Assembly (NCBI RefSeq): GCF_030704685.1 | Contig: NZ_JAUZDX010000018.1 | Span: 62,001 to 126,000 of the forward strand | Length of the DNA: 64,000 nucleotides | Direction: 5' to 3' | From: Acidovorax sp. A1169 | GTDB lineage: Bacteria > Pseudomonadota > Gammaproteobacteria > Burkholderiales > Burkholderiaceae_C | Shown here: positions 54,324 to 63,300 of the stretch, in pieces | How positions within the stretch are numbered: the stretch's first letter is position 1 | How the letters are laid out: each line of letters begins with the position of its first letter | Notes under the pieces: model-generated | What the model was told of the DNA's origin: nothing | Database searches by the model: none | What the model saw: the letters and a program-made list of their open reading frames with translations, nothing else | Made by a program: the position numbers and the translations under genes

Positions 54324-55787
54324 ATGAACCCGGCGCTGCATGCCTTGTGGCGCCCGCTGCGGCGGGCGCTGTACTTCACCCACCGCTGGCTGGGCATCGC
54401 CGGCTGCATCCTGTTCGTGCTGTGGTTCGTGTCGGGGCTGGTGATGCTGCATGTGCGCTTTCCGGCGCTCACGCCGCAGGAGCGCATCGATGGCCTGCAG
54501 GTGCTGGACCTCGCGCAGGTCCGTGTCACCCCGGCGGAGGCGCTGGCGCAGTTGCAGCTGGCCACCGCCCGCAAGCTGGTGCTGGAGCAGAGCGTGGATA
54601 CCCCCGTATGGCGCGTCATCGACTCCCGGGGCGGCCACCATGTGGTTTCTGCATCGATCACACCGCTAGGCGTGGTAACCCCTGAACGTGCCGAGGCCAT
54701 CGCACGCGGGTTTGCCCGCTCGGCGACGGCACGCTACCTGGAGACCAGCGTCGATGACCAATGGACCCTGCCCAATGCCAACAGCTTCGACAAGGCGCGG
54801 CCACTGCACCGCGTCGCCATCGACGACGAGGCAGGCACGGAACTCTATGTATCGCAGAAGACGGGTGAGGTGGTGCGCGACACCAGCGCCTTCGAGCGCC
54901 GCTGGACGCTGTTCGGCACCTTGCTGCACTACTACACCTATGCACCCATCCGCCGCCACGGCGACTTCTGGCGGCAACTGGTGCTGTGGACCTCGGGCCT
55001 GGCCATGGTCTCGGCGGGCACCGGCCTCATCGTGGGCGTGCTGCGCGTGCGCCTGCGCCGCCGCTACCGCGGCGACTCGCCCACGCCGTACCGGGGGTGG
55101 ATGGCCTGGCACCATGTACTGGGTCTCATCGGCGGCATCGCCATCCTGACCTGGGTGTTCAGCGGCTGGTTCTCCATGGGGCCCAACCGCTGGCTGTCGC
55201 ACAGCACGCCGGGCCAGGCGGCTGCCAAGTTCGGGCAGGCCGGGCCGGTGTTCACGCACGGGCTGGCGAGCCTGCGCACGCTGGCCAATGGCCCAGCGTC
55301 CACCAAAGCGGTGGAGGCGGCCTGGTACGCTGGCAGCCCCGTGTGGGTGGTGTCGGATGCGGCCGGCGGACGCGGCAGCGTGGATACCGCCACCGGCCTG
55401 GCTGTGGCGGTCGTGCCCGAGGACCTGGCGAGGGCCGCTGCGGCAAGCTACCACGGCGTCGCCGCAGACACCCCGGTGCTGCTCACCGAGCCCGACCTGT
55501 ACTGGTATGCGCGCCACGTGCCGCCCGTGCTGCCGGTGTGGCGCATCGTGCTGCACGACGAGGCGGACACCTGGCTGCATGTGGATGCTGCCACAGGGCA
55601 GTTGCTGTCCACCAGCACTTCGGACAGCCGCCTGCGGCGCTGGCTGTTCAATGGACTGCACAGCCTGGATTTTCCGCTGTTCCTCAAGACGCCGGCCTGG
55701 TACCTGGCGATATGGGTGCTGTCGCTCGCGGGCCTGGCCGTGTCGGTAACCGGCGTGGTAATCGGCTGGCGCCGGCTGGCGAAATGA
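54324..55787 (+). CDS. PepSY-domain membrane protein partner of the TonB receptor
   Basis: A 487-residue inner-membrane protein of the PepSY_TM family. Membrane spans: about 22-42 (GIAGCILFVLWFVSGLVMLH), 218-240, 264-284 (VLGLIGGIAILTWVFSGWF) and 459-482 (WVLSLAGLAVSVTGVVIGW). Between them lie two periplasmic PepSY-like parts, and His residues in THRWLG and WMAWHHVLGL are placed like haem ligands. Relatives are thought to reduce ferric siderophores after TonB uptake. It begins 13 nt after the receptor stop, so it shares the cobalamin riboswitch; a role in corrinoid reduction or transport is inferred. Confidence 0.88.
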   Translation: MNPALHALWRPLRRALYFTHRWLGIAGCILFVLWFVSGLVMLHVRFPALTPQERIDGLQVLDLAQVRVTPAEALAQLQLATARKLVLEQSVDTPVWRVIDSRGGHHVVSASITPLGVVTPERAEAIARGFARSATARYLETSVDDQWTLPNANSFDKARPLHRVAIDDEAGTELYVSQKTGEVVRDTSAFERRWTLFGTLLHYYTYAPIRRHGDFWRQLVLWTSGLAMVSAGTGLIVGVLRVRLRRRYRGDSPTPYRGWMAWHHVLGLIGGIAILTWVFSGWFSMGPNRWLSHSTPGQAAAKFGQAGPVFTHGLASLRTLANGPASTKAVEAAWYAGSPVWVVSDAAGGRGSVDTATGLAVAVVPEDLARAAAASYHGVAADTPVLLTEPDLYWYARHVPPVLPVWRIVLHDEADTWLHVDAATGQLLSTSTSDSRLRRWLFNGLHSLDFPLFLKTPAWYLAIWVLSLAGLAVSVTGVVIGWRRLAK

Positions 55788-55802
55788 CCGCCCGCCGGGC
55801 GT

Positions 55803-56285
55803 TCAGCGCGCCTTGGCCTGTGTGGCCTGTATGAGCCCCACTTCGCGGGCCACATAGGCGTACTGGCGGCCGTGGATGTCGGCCACGGCCCAGGCGCTGG
55901 CCTTCACCTGCTTGGCGGCGGTGCATTTGGAGACCCGAGGATCCGGGCCGGAGCTTGCCTTCACGGCCTGCATGAGCGTGGAAACATGCGGCTGCTTGGC
56001 CTTCTCAAGCTCCCAGTAGCCGGCGGAGCTGTAGGCCTTGCGCAGCATCTCGGCCTGCTGCTCCTGCGACCAGCCGCGCGTGGCCCCACTGGCCTTGAGC
56101 TGCGATTCGAGGCGCGCCCGGTTGCGCAGGGGCCCGTCGCCCACGGTCTTGAGCGCGGCATCGATCTCGGCCTGTGCGGCGGTAAACCGGACACCCGAAG
56201 TGCATTCGGTCGGGCTCGCCTGCGCGGCCCATGCCAGGGTGGATCCCAGCAAAAGCAACGATACGGTGAATCGGGTCAGTGCCAT
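55803..56285 (-). CDS. Exported protein of unknown function
   Basis: A 160-residue protein. Signal peptide MALTRFTVSLLLLGSTLAWAAQA, then a mature part that opens SPTECTSGVRFTAAQAEIDA. A second Cys in RVSKCTAAKQV could pair with the first. The middle is helical (QQAEMLRKAYSSAGYWELEKA). No family recognised. I start at MALTRF (56285), since the longer frame runs through low-complexity Arg/Asp text that is the reverse of the 9-bp tandem repeat. Convergent with the PepSY gene. Confidence 0.75.
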   Translation of the reverse strand: MALTRFTVSLLLLGSTLAWAAQASPTECTSGVRFTAAQAEIDAALKTVGDGPLRNRARLESQLKASGATRGWSQEQQAEMLRKAYSSAGYWELEKAKQPHVSTLMQAVKASSGPDPRVSKCTAAKQVKASAWAVADIHGRQYAYVAREVGLIQATQAKAR

Positions 56286-56431
56286 GGTATCGGTGCCTCG
56301 GCGAAAGAAGGGGCCGTGCGGGAGCGGCCGAATCGCCCAATGTAGCGCGCACTCCACGCCGCGCCAAGGCCCAGCAGGCCTCAGGGGTCGCGTACCGCGC
56401 CGGGGTGATGCGCAAACCAGACACTCCCGCC

Positions 56432-56474
56432 GGCCAGCCCGGCCAGCCCGGTCAGCCCGGTCAGCCCGGTCAGT
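56432..56474. repeat. Nine-bp tandem repeat
   Basis: Units GGCCAGCCC, GGCCAGCCC, GGTCAGCCC, GGTCAGCCC and GGTCAGT follow one another (4.8 copies) in the gap between the two small genes. The same unit occurs in the PBP1A tail at about 63511-63530. Copy number may vary between strains. The remainder of the 265-nt gap shows no other feature. Confidence 0.75.
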
Positions 56475-56550
56475 GGGGCTTGCGCTGGCACGCACTGCGC
56501 GGTCGCCCGCCAAGCCTTAACATGCCGCCTTTGCCCCTGCGCTGCTGTCC

Positions 56551-56904
56551 ATGCCCCTGCTCGACCCCGCCCTCATCCGCGACTGGCATGCCCATGTCTA
56601 CTTCGACGCCGAGAGCCGCGACACGGCCTGGGCACTGCGCGAGACCATCGCGCGCGAACTGGCGAGCCGGGTGGAGATCGGCCGTTTCCACGAGCGGCCC
56701 GTGGGCCCGCACCCGATGCGGAGCTACCAGCTCGCCTTCGGCCCGACCGACTTCACCCACGTACTGGGCTGGCTGGCACTCAACCACGGTGCGCTGGACA
56801 TGTTCGCGCACCCCAACACCGGTAACGGCCTGCGCGACCACCGCGATTGCGCGGTCTGGCTGGGGCGTTCGCACACCCTGAACCTGGCGGGCTTCATGGG
56901 CTGA
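56551..56904 (+). CDS. DOPA 4,5-dioxygenase family protein
   Basis: A 117-residue protein of the DOPA 4,5-dioxygenase family. His residues are in RDWHAHVYFDAES, RFHERPVGPHPM and LALNHGALDMFAHPNTG, which give the putative metal and substrate site. The YQLAFGPTDFTHVLGWL segment is characteristic. Bacterial members are of unproven function; some cleave catechol-type substrates. ATG at 56551. Length is typical. It stands alone and faces phaA across a terminator. Confidence 0.9.
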   Translation: MPLLDPALIRDWHAHVYFDAESRDTAWALRETIARELASRVEIGRFHERPVGPHPMRSYQLAFGPTDFTHVLGWLALNHGALDMFAHPNTGNGLRDHRDCAVWLGRSHTLNLAGFMG

Positions 56905-56915
56905 GCGCAGAGCCA

Positions 56916-56943
56916 TGAAAAAAGCCCACCGGATGGTGGGCTT
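56916..56943 (-). terminator. Rho-independent terminator after phaA
   Basis: On the minus strand the hairpin AAGCCCACC-ATCC-GGTGGGCTT (56922-56943) runs into seven to eight T. It ends the phaC-phaA transcript 20 nt after the phaA stop, and lies just after the convergent DOPA dioxygenase-like gene. Confidence 0.9.
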
Positions 56944-56963
56944 CGTCGCAATGGAACCGGTGC

Positions 56964-58142
<1,179 letters not shown>

Positions 58143-58240
58143 GGAATGTCCTTCTTTCTGGGGGTGGATACGGGCCCATCGGCGGAACAACGGGCCCTGT
58201 GCTTTCGGATCTTGCTGTGAATTCTCTCAGGTCTGCAGGC

Positions 58241-59953
58241 TCAGGCTTTTTGCTTCACATAGCGGCCAGGGGCCGGCTCGATGGCCTTGAACTTGGGGGC
58301 CTTGCCATAGCCCTTGGGCGCGGCGATCTGCTTGCCCGCATGGCCCTTGAGCCAGCCGGACCAGTCGGTCCACCAACTGCCGGGGTGTTCGGTGGCGCCG
58401 CCCAGCCATTGGTCGAGCGTGGCGGGGAACTTGCCGTCGGCGCGGATCCAGTGGCTGCGCTTGCCCTTGGCAGGCGGGTTGATCACGCCCGCGATGTGGC
58501 CCGATGCCCCCATCACGAAGCGCTTCTTGCCCGGCAGCACCTGGGTCGAGGCATAGGCCGCCGTGGCGGGCACGATGTGGTCCTCGCGCGAGCCGTAGAT
58601 GTAGGTGGGCAGGGTGAGCTGGCCCAGGTCCATCTTCTCGCCGCAGACGGTGAGCTTGCCCGGTTGCACCAGGCTGTTTTCGAGGTAGAAATTGCGCAGG
58701 TACCAGGCATAGAACGGCCCGGGCAGGTTGGTGCTGTCGCTGTTCCAGTACAACAGGTCGAACGGCGGCGGCGTTTCGCCCTTGAGGTAGTTGCCCACCA
58801 CGTAGTTCCAGACCAGGTCGTTGGGGCGCAAAAAGCTGAAGGTCGAGGCCAGGTCCTGGCCCTTCATCATGCCGCCGTTGCCCATCTCCATCTCGCGGTA
58901 CTTGACGAAGGCCTCGTCGATGAAGACGTCGAGGATGCCGGTGTAGCTGAAGTCGATCAGCGTGGTCAGGAAGGTGGCGCTGGCCACGGGCTCGTCGCCA
59001 CGCGCGGCCAGCACGGCCAGCGCGTTGCTGAGAATGGTGCCCCCCACGCAGAAACCCAGGGCGTTGATCTGATCGGCGCCGGTGATGTTCTGCACCACGT
59101 CGATGGCCGCCATGGCGCCGTCTTCGACGTAGTTGTCCCAGGTCTTTTTCGCCAGGGCGTCGTCGGGGTTGCGCCAGCTCACCACGAAGGTGCGGTGGCC
59201 CTCGCTCACCGCATAGCGGATCAGCGAGTTCTCGGGCTGCAGGTCGAGAATGTAGAACTTGTTGATGCACGGCGGCACAAGCAGGAAGGGGCGCTCGTAG
59301 ACCTTGGCGGTCAGCGGCTTGTATTCGAGCAGCTGGAACAGCTCGTTCTCGAACACCACGGCGCCCTCGGTGGTGGCCACGTTGCGGCCCACCTCGAACA
59401 GGCTCTCGTCGGTCATCGAGACATGGCCCTGCTGCAGGTCGTGCAGCAGGTTCTGCATGCCTTTGGCAATGCTCTCGCCCTTGGTTTCGATGGCCTTTTT
59501 CTGCGCCTCGGCGTTGAAGGCCAAAAAGTTGCTGGGCGCCATGGCCGCCATCCACTGCTCCACGCCGAAGCGGATGCGCGCGCGCGTCTTCTCATCGGCC
59601 TCGACCGCGTCGGCCAGGCCCATCAGGGTGCGGGCGTTGAGCAGGTAGGCGGCGGCAGAGAAGGCAGCCACCGGGTTGGCCGCCCAGCCTTCGCCGGCAA
59701 AGCGCTTGTCCTTGACCTCGGGTTTGCCCTGCAGGCCCTGGGCCCACAAGGCCTTGGCCTCTTCGAGGTATTGCTGCTGCAGGGCCTGCAGCTTGGCAGG
59801 CGACAATTGCACCGGAGCGGGGGGCGCTGCGGCTGCGCCCGGCGTGCCCAGGTCGATTTTCTGGAAGGATTGGACGGCCTGTGCCCAGCCTTGACCGAAA
59901 ATCTGCTGGAATTGCTGGGCGCTCTGGTCCCAGATCGATTCTTCTGAACTCAT
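58241..59953 (-). CDS. phaC: Class I poly(R)-hydroxyalkanoate synthase
   Basis: A 570-residue PhaC that polymerises (R)-3-hydroxyacyl-CoA on the surface of PHA granules. The lipase-box Cys is in LGFCVGGTILSN (about residue 302), the Asp in the catalytic triad is near SREDHIVPATAAY, and His in GASGHIAGVINPP. The N-terminal PhaC_N has VPPCINKFYILDL and FVVSWRNPD. Start MSSEESIWDQSAQQF at 59953; the longer frame is rejected because the extra residues are not family-like. The thiolase gene follows; pgeF precedes, as is common in Comamonadaceae. Confidence 0.95.
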   Translation of the reverse strand: MSSEESIWDQSAQQFQQIFGQGWAQAVQSFQKIDLGTPGAAAAPPAPVQLSPAKLQALQQQYLEEAKALWAQGLQGKPEVKDKRFAGEGWAANPVAAFSAAAYLLNARTLMGLADAVEADEKTRARIRFGVEQWMAAMAPSNFLAFNAEAQKKAIETKGESIAKGMQNLLHDLQQGHVSMTDESLFEVGRNVATTEGAVVFENELFQLLEYKPLTAKVYERPFLLVPPCINKFYILDLQPENSLIRYAVSEGHRTFVVSWRNPDDALAKKTWDNYVEDGAMAAIDVVQNITGADQINALGFCVGGTILSNALAVLAARGDEPVASATFLTTLIDFSYTGILDVFIDEAFVKYREMEMGNGGMMKGQDLASTFSFLRPNDLVWNYVVGNYLKGETPPPFDLLYWNSDSTNLPGPFYAWYLRNFYLENSLVQPGKLTVCGEKMDLGQLTLPTYIYGSREDHIVPATAAYASTQVLPGKKRFVMGASGHIAGVINPPAKGKRSHWIRADGKFPATLDQWLGGATEHPGSWWTDWSGWLKGHAGKQIAAPKGYGKAPKFKAIEPAPGRYVKQKA

Positions 59954-60078
59954 CCCGTCTCCTCTGATGGTGTTCGGCTGCACCGGCACCTTGCCTTCAT
60001 TGTTGCCCACGCCGCGAGGGCTGGCAACCTGCAACCGCGTTGATCGCGCCAAGAACCCGTAAACACGTTTTCAACACA

Positions 60079-60405
60079 ATGTACCTGATCGTCATCGCCT
60101 GGCTCTACGTCACCCTCATGATGGCCGTGGCGGAAGCCACCAACACCACCGGCACGGTGCTCGGGGCCATCGTCACCTTCGTGCTGTACGGGCTGCTGCC
60201 CATGGGGATCGTGGTCTACATCATGGGCACGCCCTCGCGCAAACGGGCCATCAAGCAGCGCGAGCAGGCAGAGCAGGCTGCCTGGGATGCCGAGCAAGCT
60301 GCACTGCGGGCCGCGCAGGCCGACTCAGCCGCGCCAGATGCAGGCGGCGAAACGCCCGCTGCCGCCCGGGACGGCGGTGTCGCGCCGGTGCGAAAAGAAC
60401 CGTGA
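60079..60405 (+). CDS. Small membrane protein
   Basis: A 108-residue protein with two membrane spans (MYLIVIAWLYVTLMMAVAEA at 1-20 and AIVTFVLYGLLPMGIVVYIM at about 28-47) and a charged Ala/Glu/Arg-rich tail (KRAIKQREQAEQAAWDAEQA). I start at the ATG at 60079 (MYLIVIAW), after 13 codons of non-hydrophobic frame. Its 3' end overlaps pgeF on the other strand by 81 nt. Family not recognised; similar small proteins beside phaC are seen in relatives. Confidence 0.78.
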   Translation: MYLIVIAWLYVTLMMAVAEATNTTGTVLGAIVTFVLYGLLPMGIVVYIMGTPSRKRAIKQREQAEQAAWDAEQAALRAAQADSAAPDAGGETPAAARDGGVAPVRKEP

Positions 60406-61128
60406 GGCATTGCGCACCGTGCACCAGGGTGCCGTGCCATCGTTGCCGTAAACCGCGTTGAGCCCCAGGGCCGCCAGGCGCAGCCGGGCCAGGCCTGCCA
60501 GATCGGCGAGGAACTTGCCCCCGGGCTGGAGCACGAAACAGGCCTCGGCGGCGGCATCGTGGCCGCAGAACGCGGCGCGCACCTCGGCCCCCACCTCGAA
60601 AGCCGTGGGCCCGATGCAGGGCCCCAGCCAGGCAATGACCTCGTTCGCAGGCGCGCCCTCCCCGGCCAGGCGCTGCACCGTGGATTCGAGCACGCCCTGC
60701 CCCTGCTCCCCCGCCAGGCCGCGCCAGCCGGCATGGGCGGCGGCCACCACGCTGCCCGCCCGATGGGCCAACAGCACCGGCAGGCAGTCGGCCACCATGA
60801 TGGTACAGACGGCGCCGGGCGCGGTGGCCAGGCAGGCATCGGCCGCCATGGCATCGGGCGTGGCGCCGTCGATGTGCGCCACGTCGGTGCCATGCACCTG
60901 GTTCAGGAAGACGGCGCGTGCCCCGGCGGTACGGGCCTGCAGCACGGACTGCAGCACCTGGCGGTTGGCCTGTACAGCGACCACATCGTCACCGACATGG
61001 GCGCCCAGGTTCAGGTGGTCATACGGGTCGGCACTGACTCCACCGTTACGAGTGGTGCACAGCGCGTGCACGCCGGGCGGCGCAGGCCAGTCGGGCACCA
61101 GCCAGTCGGCCGGCAGGGAAGCATCCAT
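60325..61128 (-). CDS. pgeF: Peptidoglycan editing factor PgeF
   Basis: A 267-residue laccase-domain protein (YfiH/DUF152) that hydrolyses wrongly incorporated amino acids from UDP-MurNAc peptide intermediates. Motifs are CTTRNGGVSADPYDHLNLG, VFLNQVHGTDVAHIDG, the Cys in ADACLATAPGAVCTIMVADCLPVLL, and VAAAHAGWRGLAGEQGQG. The metal-site His and Cys are present. Start at ATG 61128 (MDASLPADWL); TTG at 61137 would touch the preceding marR stop. It precedes phaC, the usual neighbour. Confidence 0.93.
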   Translation of the reverse strand: MDASLPADWLVPDWPAPPGVHALCTTRNGGVSADPYDHLNLGAHVGDDVVAVQANRQVLQSVLQARTAGARAVFLNQVHGTDVAHIDGATPDAMAADACLATAPGAVCTIMVADCLPVLLAHRAGSVVAAAHAGWRGLAGEQGQGVLESTVQRLAGEGAPANEVIAWLGPCIGPTAFEVGAEVRAAFCGHDAAAEACFVLQPGGKFLADLAGLARLRLAALGLNAVYGNDGTAPWCTVRNASRFFSHRRDTAVPGGSGRFAACIWRG

Positions 61129-61137
61129 GGGGAGCAA

Positions 61138-61593
61138 TCAGGCGCCGGAGGTGCCTGCAGGGTCCTGGTGCTGGTAGACCACCTTGGTCAGCAGGATCAT
61201 CAGGTCTGCGCGCTCCTGCGCGTTGAGCGGGCCCATCAGCCGCTCCTGCACGCGCTGGGCGGCGTCGCGCATCTGCAGTGCGGCGGTTTCGCCTTCGGGG
61301 GTGATCCACAGCAGCTTGCGGCGCCGGTCGCGGGTATCGGCCTCGCGGCGCACCCAGCCGCGTTTTTCGAGCCGGCCGATGACAGAGCCCGAGGTGGCGG
61401 CATCGAAGGCCACGCGCGAAGCCAGGGTCACCTGGTCCTCGCCCGGCTGGGCCAGCAGCTCGTGCAGGATGGCGAACTGCACCGGGGTCACGTCGAACCC
61501 GGCCGTCTCTTCCATGAAAAGCGCCACGGTCCGTTGGTGCGCACGGCGCACCAGGTGGCCCGGCGTGTTGTGGAAATCGAAGCTCTTTGCCAT
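61138..61593 (-). CDS. MarR-type regulator
   Basis: A 151-residue MarR regulator. The winged helix is seen as FAILHELLAQPGEDQVTLASRVAFDAATSGSVIGRLEKRGWVRREADTRDRR (read in parts), with the wing DTRDRRRKLLWITPEG. Homodimer helices at both ends. It is divergent from the fumarylpyruvate hydrolase-like gene (61729), matching MarR control of gentisate or other aromatic-acid genes. Its stop abuts pgeF. Ligand unknown. Confidence 0.93.
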   Translation of the reverse strand: MAKSFDFHNTPGHLVRRAHQRTVALFMEETAGFDVTPVQFAILHELLAQPGEDQVTLASRVAFDAATSGSVIGRLEKRGWVRREADTRDRRRKLLWITPEGETAALQMRDAAQRVQERLMGPLNAQERADLMILLTKVVYQHQDPAGTSGA

Positions 61594-61728
61594 GGGCGCG
61601 AGTGTAGCGCCCCGCCCCCTGCAACTGCGGCGCGGGCGTGGCACACTGGCAACAGGCTCGCCTTGCACCGCATCGCCCACGGGGCGTACGTGCATCGGCA
61701 GACTCCCCAATATCCTTGAAAGGCAGAC

Positions 61729-62424
61729 ATGAGCTATGTGTTTTCCCCCGCGCCGGTGGCCAGCGTGCCCGTGGTGGGCAGCAGCGAGCGCTTTCCCGTG
61801 CACCGCATCTACTGCGTGGGCCGCAACTACGAAGAGCATGCCAAGGAAATGGGCTTCACCGGCCGCGAGCCGCCCTTCTTCTTCATGAAGCCTGCCGACG
61901 CCATCGTCGTCGTCGATGCCGGCCAGACCGGCGAGTTGCCCTACCCCAGCCTCACCGCCAACCTGCACCACGAGATCGAGCTGGTGGTGGCCATCGGCAA
62001 GGGCGGCAAGGACATCAAGGCTGCCGATGCGTTCTCGCACATCTACGGCTACGCCACCGGCCTGGACATGACGCGCCGCGACCTGCAAAACGACATGAAG
62101 AAGCAGGGCCGCCCCTGGTGCATCGGCAAGGGCTTCGATGCCAGCGCCCCCATCGGCCCGATCACACCTGCGGCCCAGGCCGGCGACGTGGCCAAGGCCG
62201 GCATCTGGCTGCAGGTCAATGGCACCGACAAGCAGCGCAGCACCGTGGCCCAGCTGATCTGGAACATCGCCGAGACCATCGAGCACCTGTCGGCCGCCTG
62301 GGAGCTGCAGCCCGGCGACCTGATCTACACGGGCACGCCCGAAGGCGTGGGCGCCGTGGTGCGCGGCGACACGCTCGAAGGCGGTGTGGACGGCCTCACG
62401 GGGATCAAGCTCAAGGTGGTGTAA
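61729..62424 (+). CDS. Fumarylacetoacetate-hydrolase family enzyme (fumarylpyruvate hydrolase-like)
   Basis: A 231-residue FAH-domain hydrolase. Metal ligands are in HHEIELVVAIGKGG (Glu) and YGYATGLDMTRRD (Asp), and the catalytic region in RNYEEHAKEMGF and the KGFDASAPIGP Lys. It ends PGDLIYTGTPEGVGAVVRGD, the family closing motif. Short single-domain members cleave fumarylpyruvate (NagK) in gentisate catabolism, or act as oxaloacetate decarboxylase-like (FAHD1). Divergent MarR gene favours a regulated catabolic role. Start MSYVFSPAPVAS after AAAGGCAG. Confidence 0.9.
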   Translation: MSYVFSPAPVASVPVVGSSERFPVHRIYCVGRNYEEHAKEMGFTGREPPFFFMKPADAIVVVDAGQTGELPYPSLTANLHHEIELVVAIGKGGKDIKAADAFSHIYGYATGLDMTRRDLQNDMKKQGRPWCIGKGFDASAPIGPITPAAQAGDVAKAGIWLQVNGTDKQRSTVAQLIWNIAETIEHLSAAWELQPGDLIYTGTPEGVGAVVRGDTLEGGVDGLTGIKLKVV

Positions 62425-62465
62425 TCCCCATCGCCATCGCCCGCTGCAGGCTCGTCCTGGTGGGC

Positions 62466-62495
62466 GTTACACTATCATTTTCATAGCTGCAGGCG
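62466..62495. repeat. Small interspersed inverted-repeat element, copy 2
   Basis: In the 106-nt gap before the NUDIX gene, CTAT (62472-62475) and ATAG (62483-62486) bracket an AT-rich loop, followed by CTGCAGGCGCC. On the complementary strand it reads GCGCCTGCAGCTATGAAAAT, closely matching copy 1 at 2978-3007 (GCGCGTGCAGCTATTGAAAT). Confidence 0.5.
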
Positions 62496-62530
62496 CCAGT
62501 TACGGCAGGCAGCCTCACGCTTTTACCCGC

Positions 62531-63082
62531 ATGACCTTCCGCAGCCCGATCCGACACTGCCGCGCCTGTGGCACCGCCGTGGTGTACCGCCTGCCCGACG
62601 ATGGCGACACCAAGCTGCGCGCCGTATGCCCGGCGTGCCACACGGTGCACTACGAGAACCCGCTCAATGTGGTGGGCACGGTGCCCGTGCTGGCCGATGG
62701 CCGCGTGCTGCTGTGCAAGCGCAACATCGAGCCGCGCTGGGGCAAGTGGACGCTGCCCGCAGGCTTCATGGAGCTGGAGGAGACCACTTCGCAAGGCGCC
62801 GCGCGCGAGACCGACGAGGAGGCCGGCGCGCAGATCGAAATGGGCCCGCTGTTCAGCCTGCTCAACGTGCGCCGCGTGGGCCAGGTGCATTTCTTCTACC
62901 GCGCCACGCTGCTCAGCGAGGTGTTCGACCTCGGCCACGAGACCATCGAGGCGCGCCTGTTCACCGAGGCCGAAATCCCGTGGGAAGAGATCGCCTTTCG
63001 CACGGTCAAGGAAACGCTGGAGTGCTATTTCGCCGACCGCAAGGCGGGCGCTTTTGGGCTGCACTGCATCGATATCGAGTGA
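62531..63082 (+). CDS. NUDIX hydrolase with N-terminal zinc ribbon
   Basis: A 183-residue protein. Zinc ribbon Cys10, Cys13, Cys33 and Cys36 (HCRACG; VCPACH) followed by a NUDIX domain whose box is complete: GFMELEETTSQGAARETDEEAGA has G-x5-E-x7-REx2EExG (residues ~78-100, read in parts). Such two-domain proteins resemble NADH pyrophosphatase (NudC) or ADP-ribose pyrophosphatase. Start MTFRSPIRHCRACG. Likely hydrolyses a nucleoside diphosphate derivative. It is 17 nt ahead of the DUF1737 gene. Confidence 0.92.
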   Translation: MTFRSPIRHCRACGTAVVYRLPDDGDTKLRAVCPACHTVHYENPLNVVGTVPVLADGRVLLCKRNIEPRWGKWTLPAGFMELEETTSQGAARETDEEAGAQIEMGPLFSLLNVRRVGQVHFFYRATLLSEVFDLGHETIEARLFTEAEIPWEEIAFRTVKETLECYFADRKAGAFGLHCIDIE

Positions 63083-63099
63083 CCCCTGAGAGGTCTGCC

Positions 63100-63294
63100 A
63101 TGCACAGCGCCCCGCCCGACAATCTGCCCACGTACCGCCTGCTCACCGGCCCCGACGACGCGGCCTTCTGCCGACGCGTGAGCGAGGCCCTGGCGCTGGG
63201 CTATGAGCTGTATGGCTCACCGGCCGCGACCTTCAATGGTGAGCGCGTGATTGTGGCGCAAGCCATCCTCTGGCCCGGCACCAAGCCCCGATAG
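63100..63294 (+). CDS. DUF1737 small protein
   Basis: A 64-residue protein matching DUF1737: YRLLTGPDDAAFCRRVSEALALGYELYGSPA then VIVAQAILWP. The fold is a small alpha-beta unit found alone or fused to other domains; the role is unknown. The ATG at 63100 has a TGAGAGG ribosome site. It closely follows the NUDIX gene, probably in one transcript, and its stop is 6 nt from the PBP1A stop on the opposite strand. Confidence 0.85.
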   Translation: MHSAPPDNLPTYRLLTGPDDAAFCRRVSEALALGYELYGSPAATFNGERVIVAQAILWPGTKPR

Positions 63295-63300
63295 ACCCGC

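Noticed and set aside
52100-54700. Minus-strand open frame of about 866 codons opposite the TonB receptor
   Set aside because: It is the mirror of a strongly supported receptor gene in GC-rich DNA; its translation is Arg, Ala, His and Gly rich with no domain.
56432-56474. Tandem repeats as a CRISPR array
   Set aside because: The units are 9 bp with no spacers and no cas genes are in the window.
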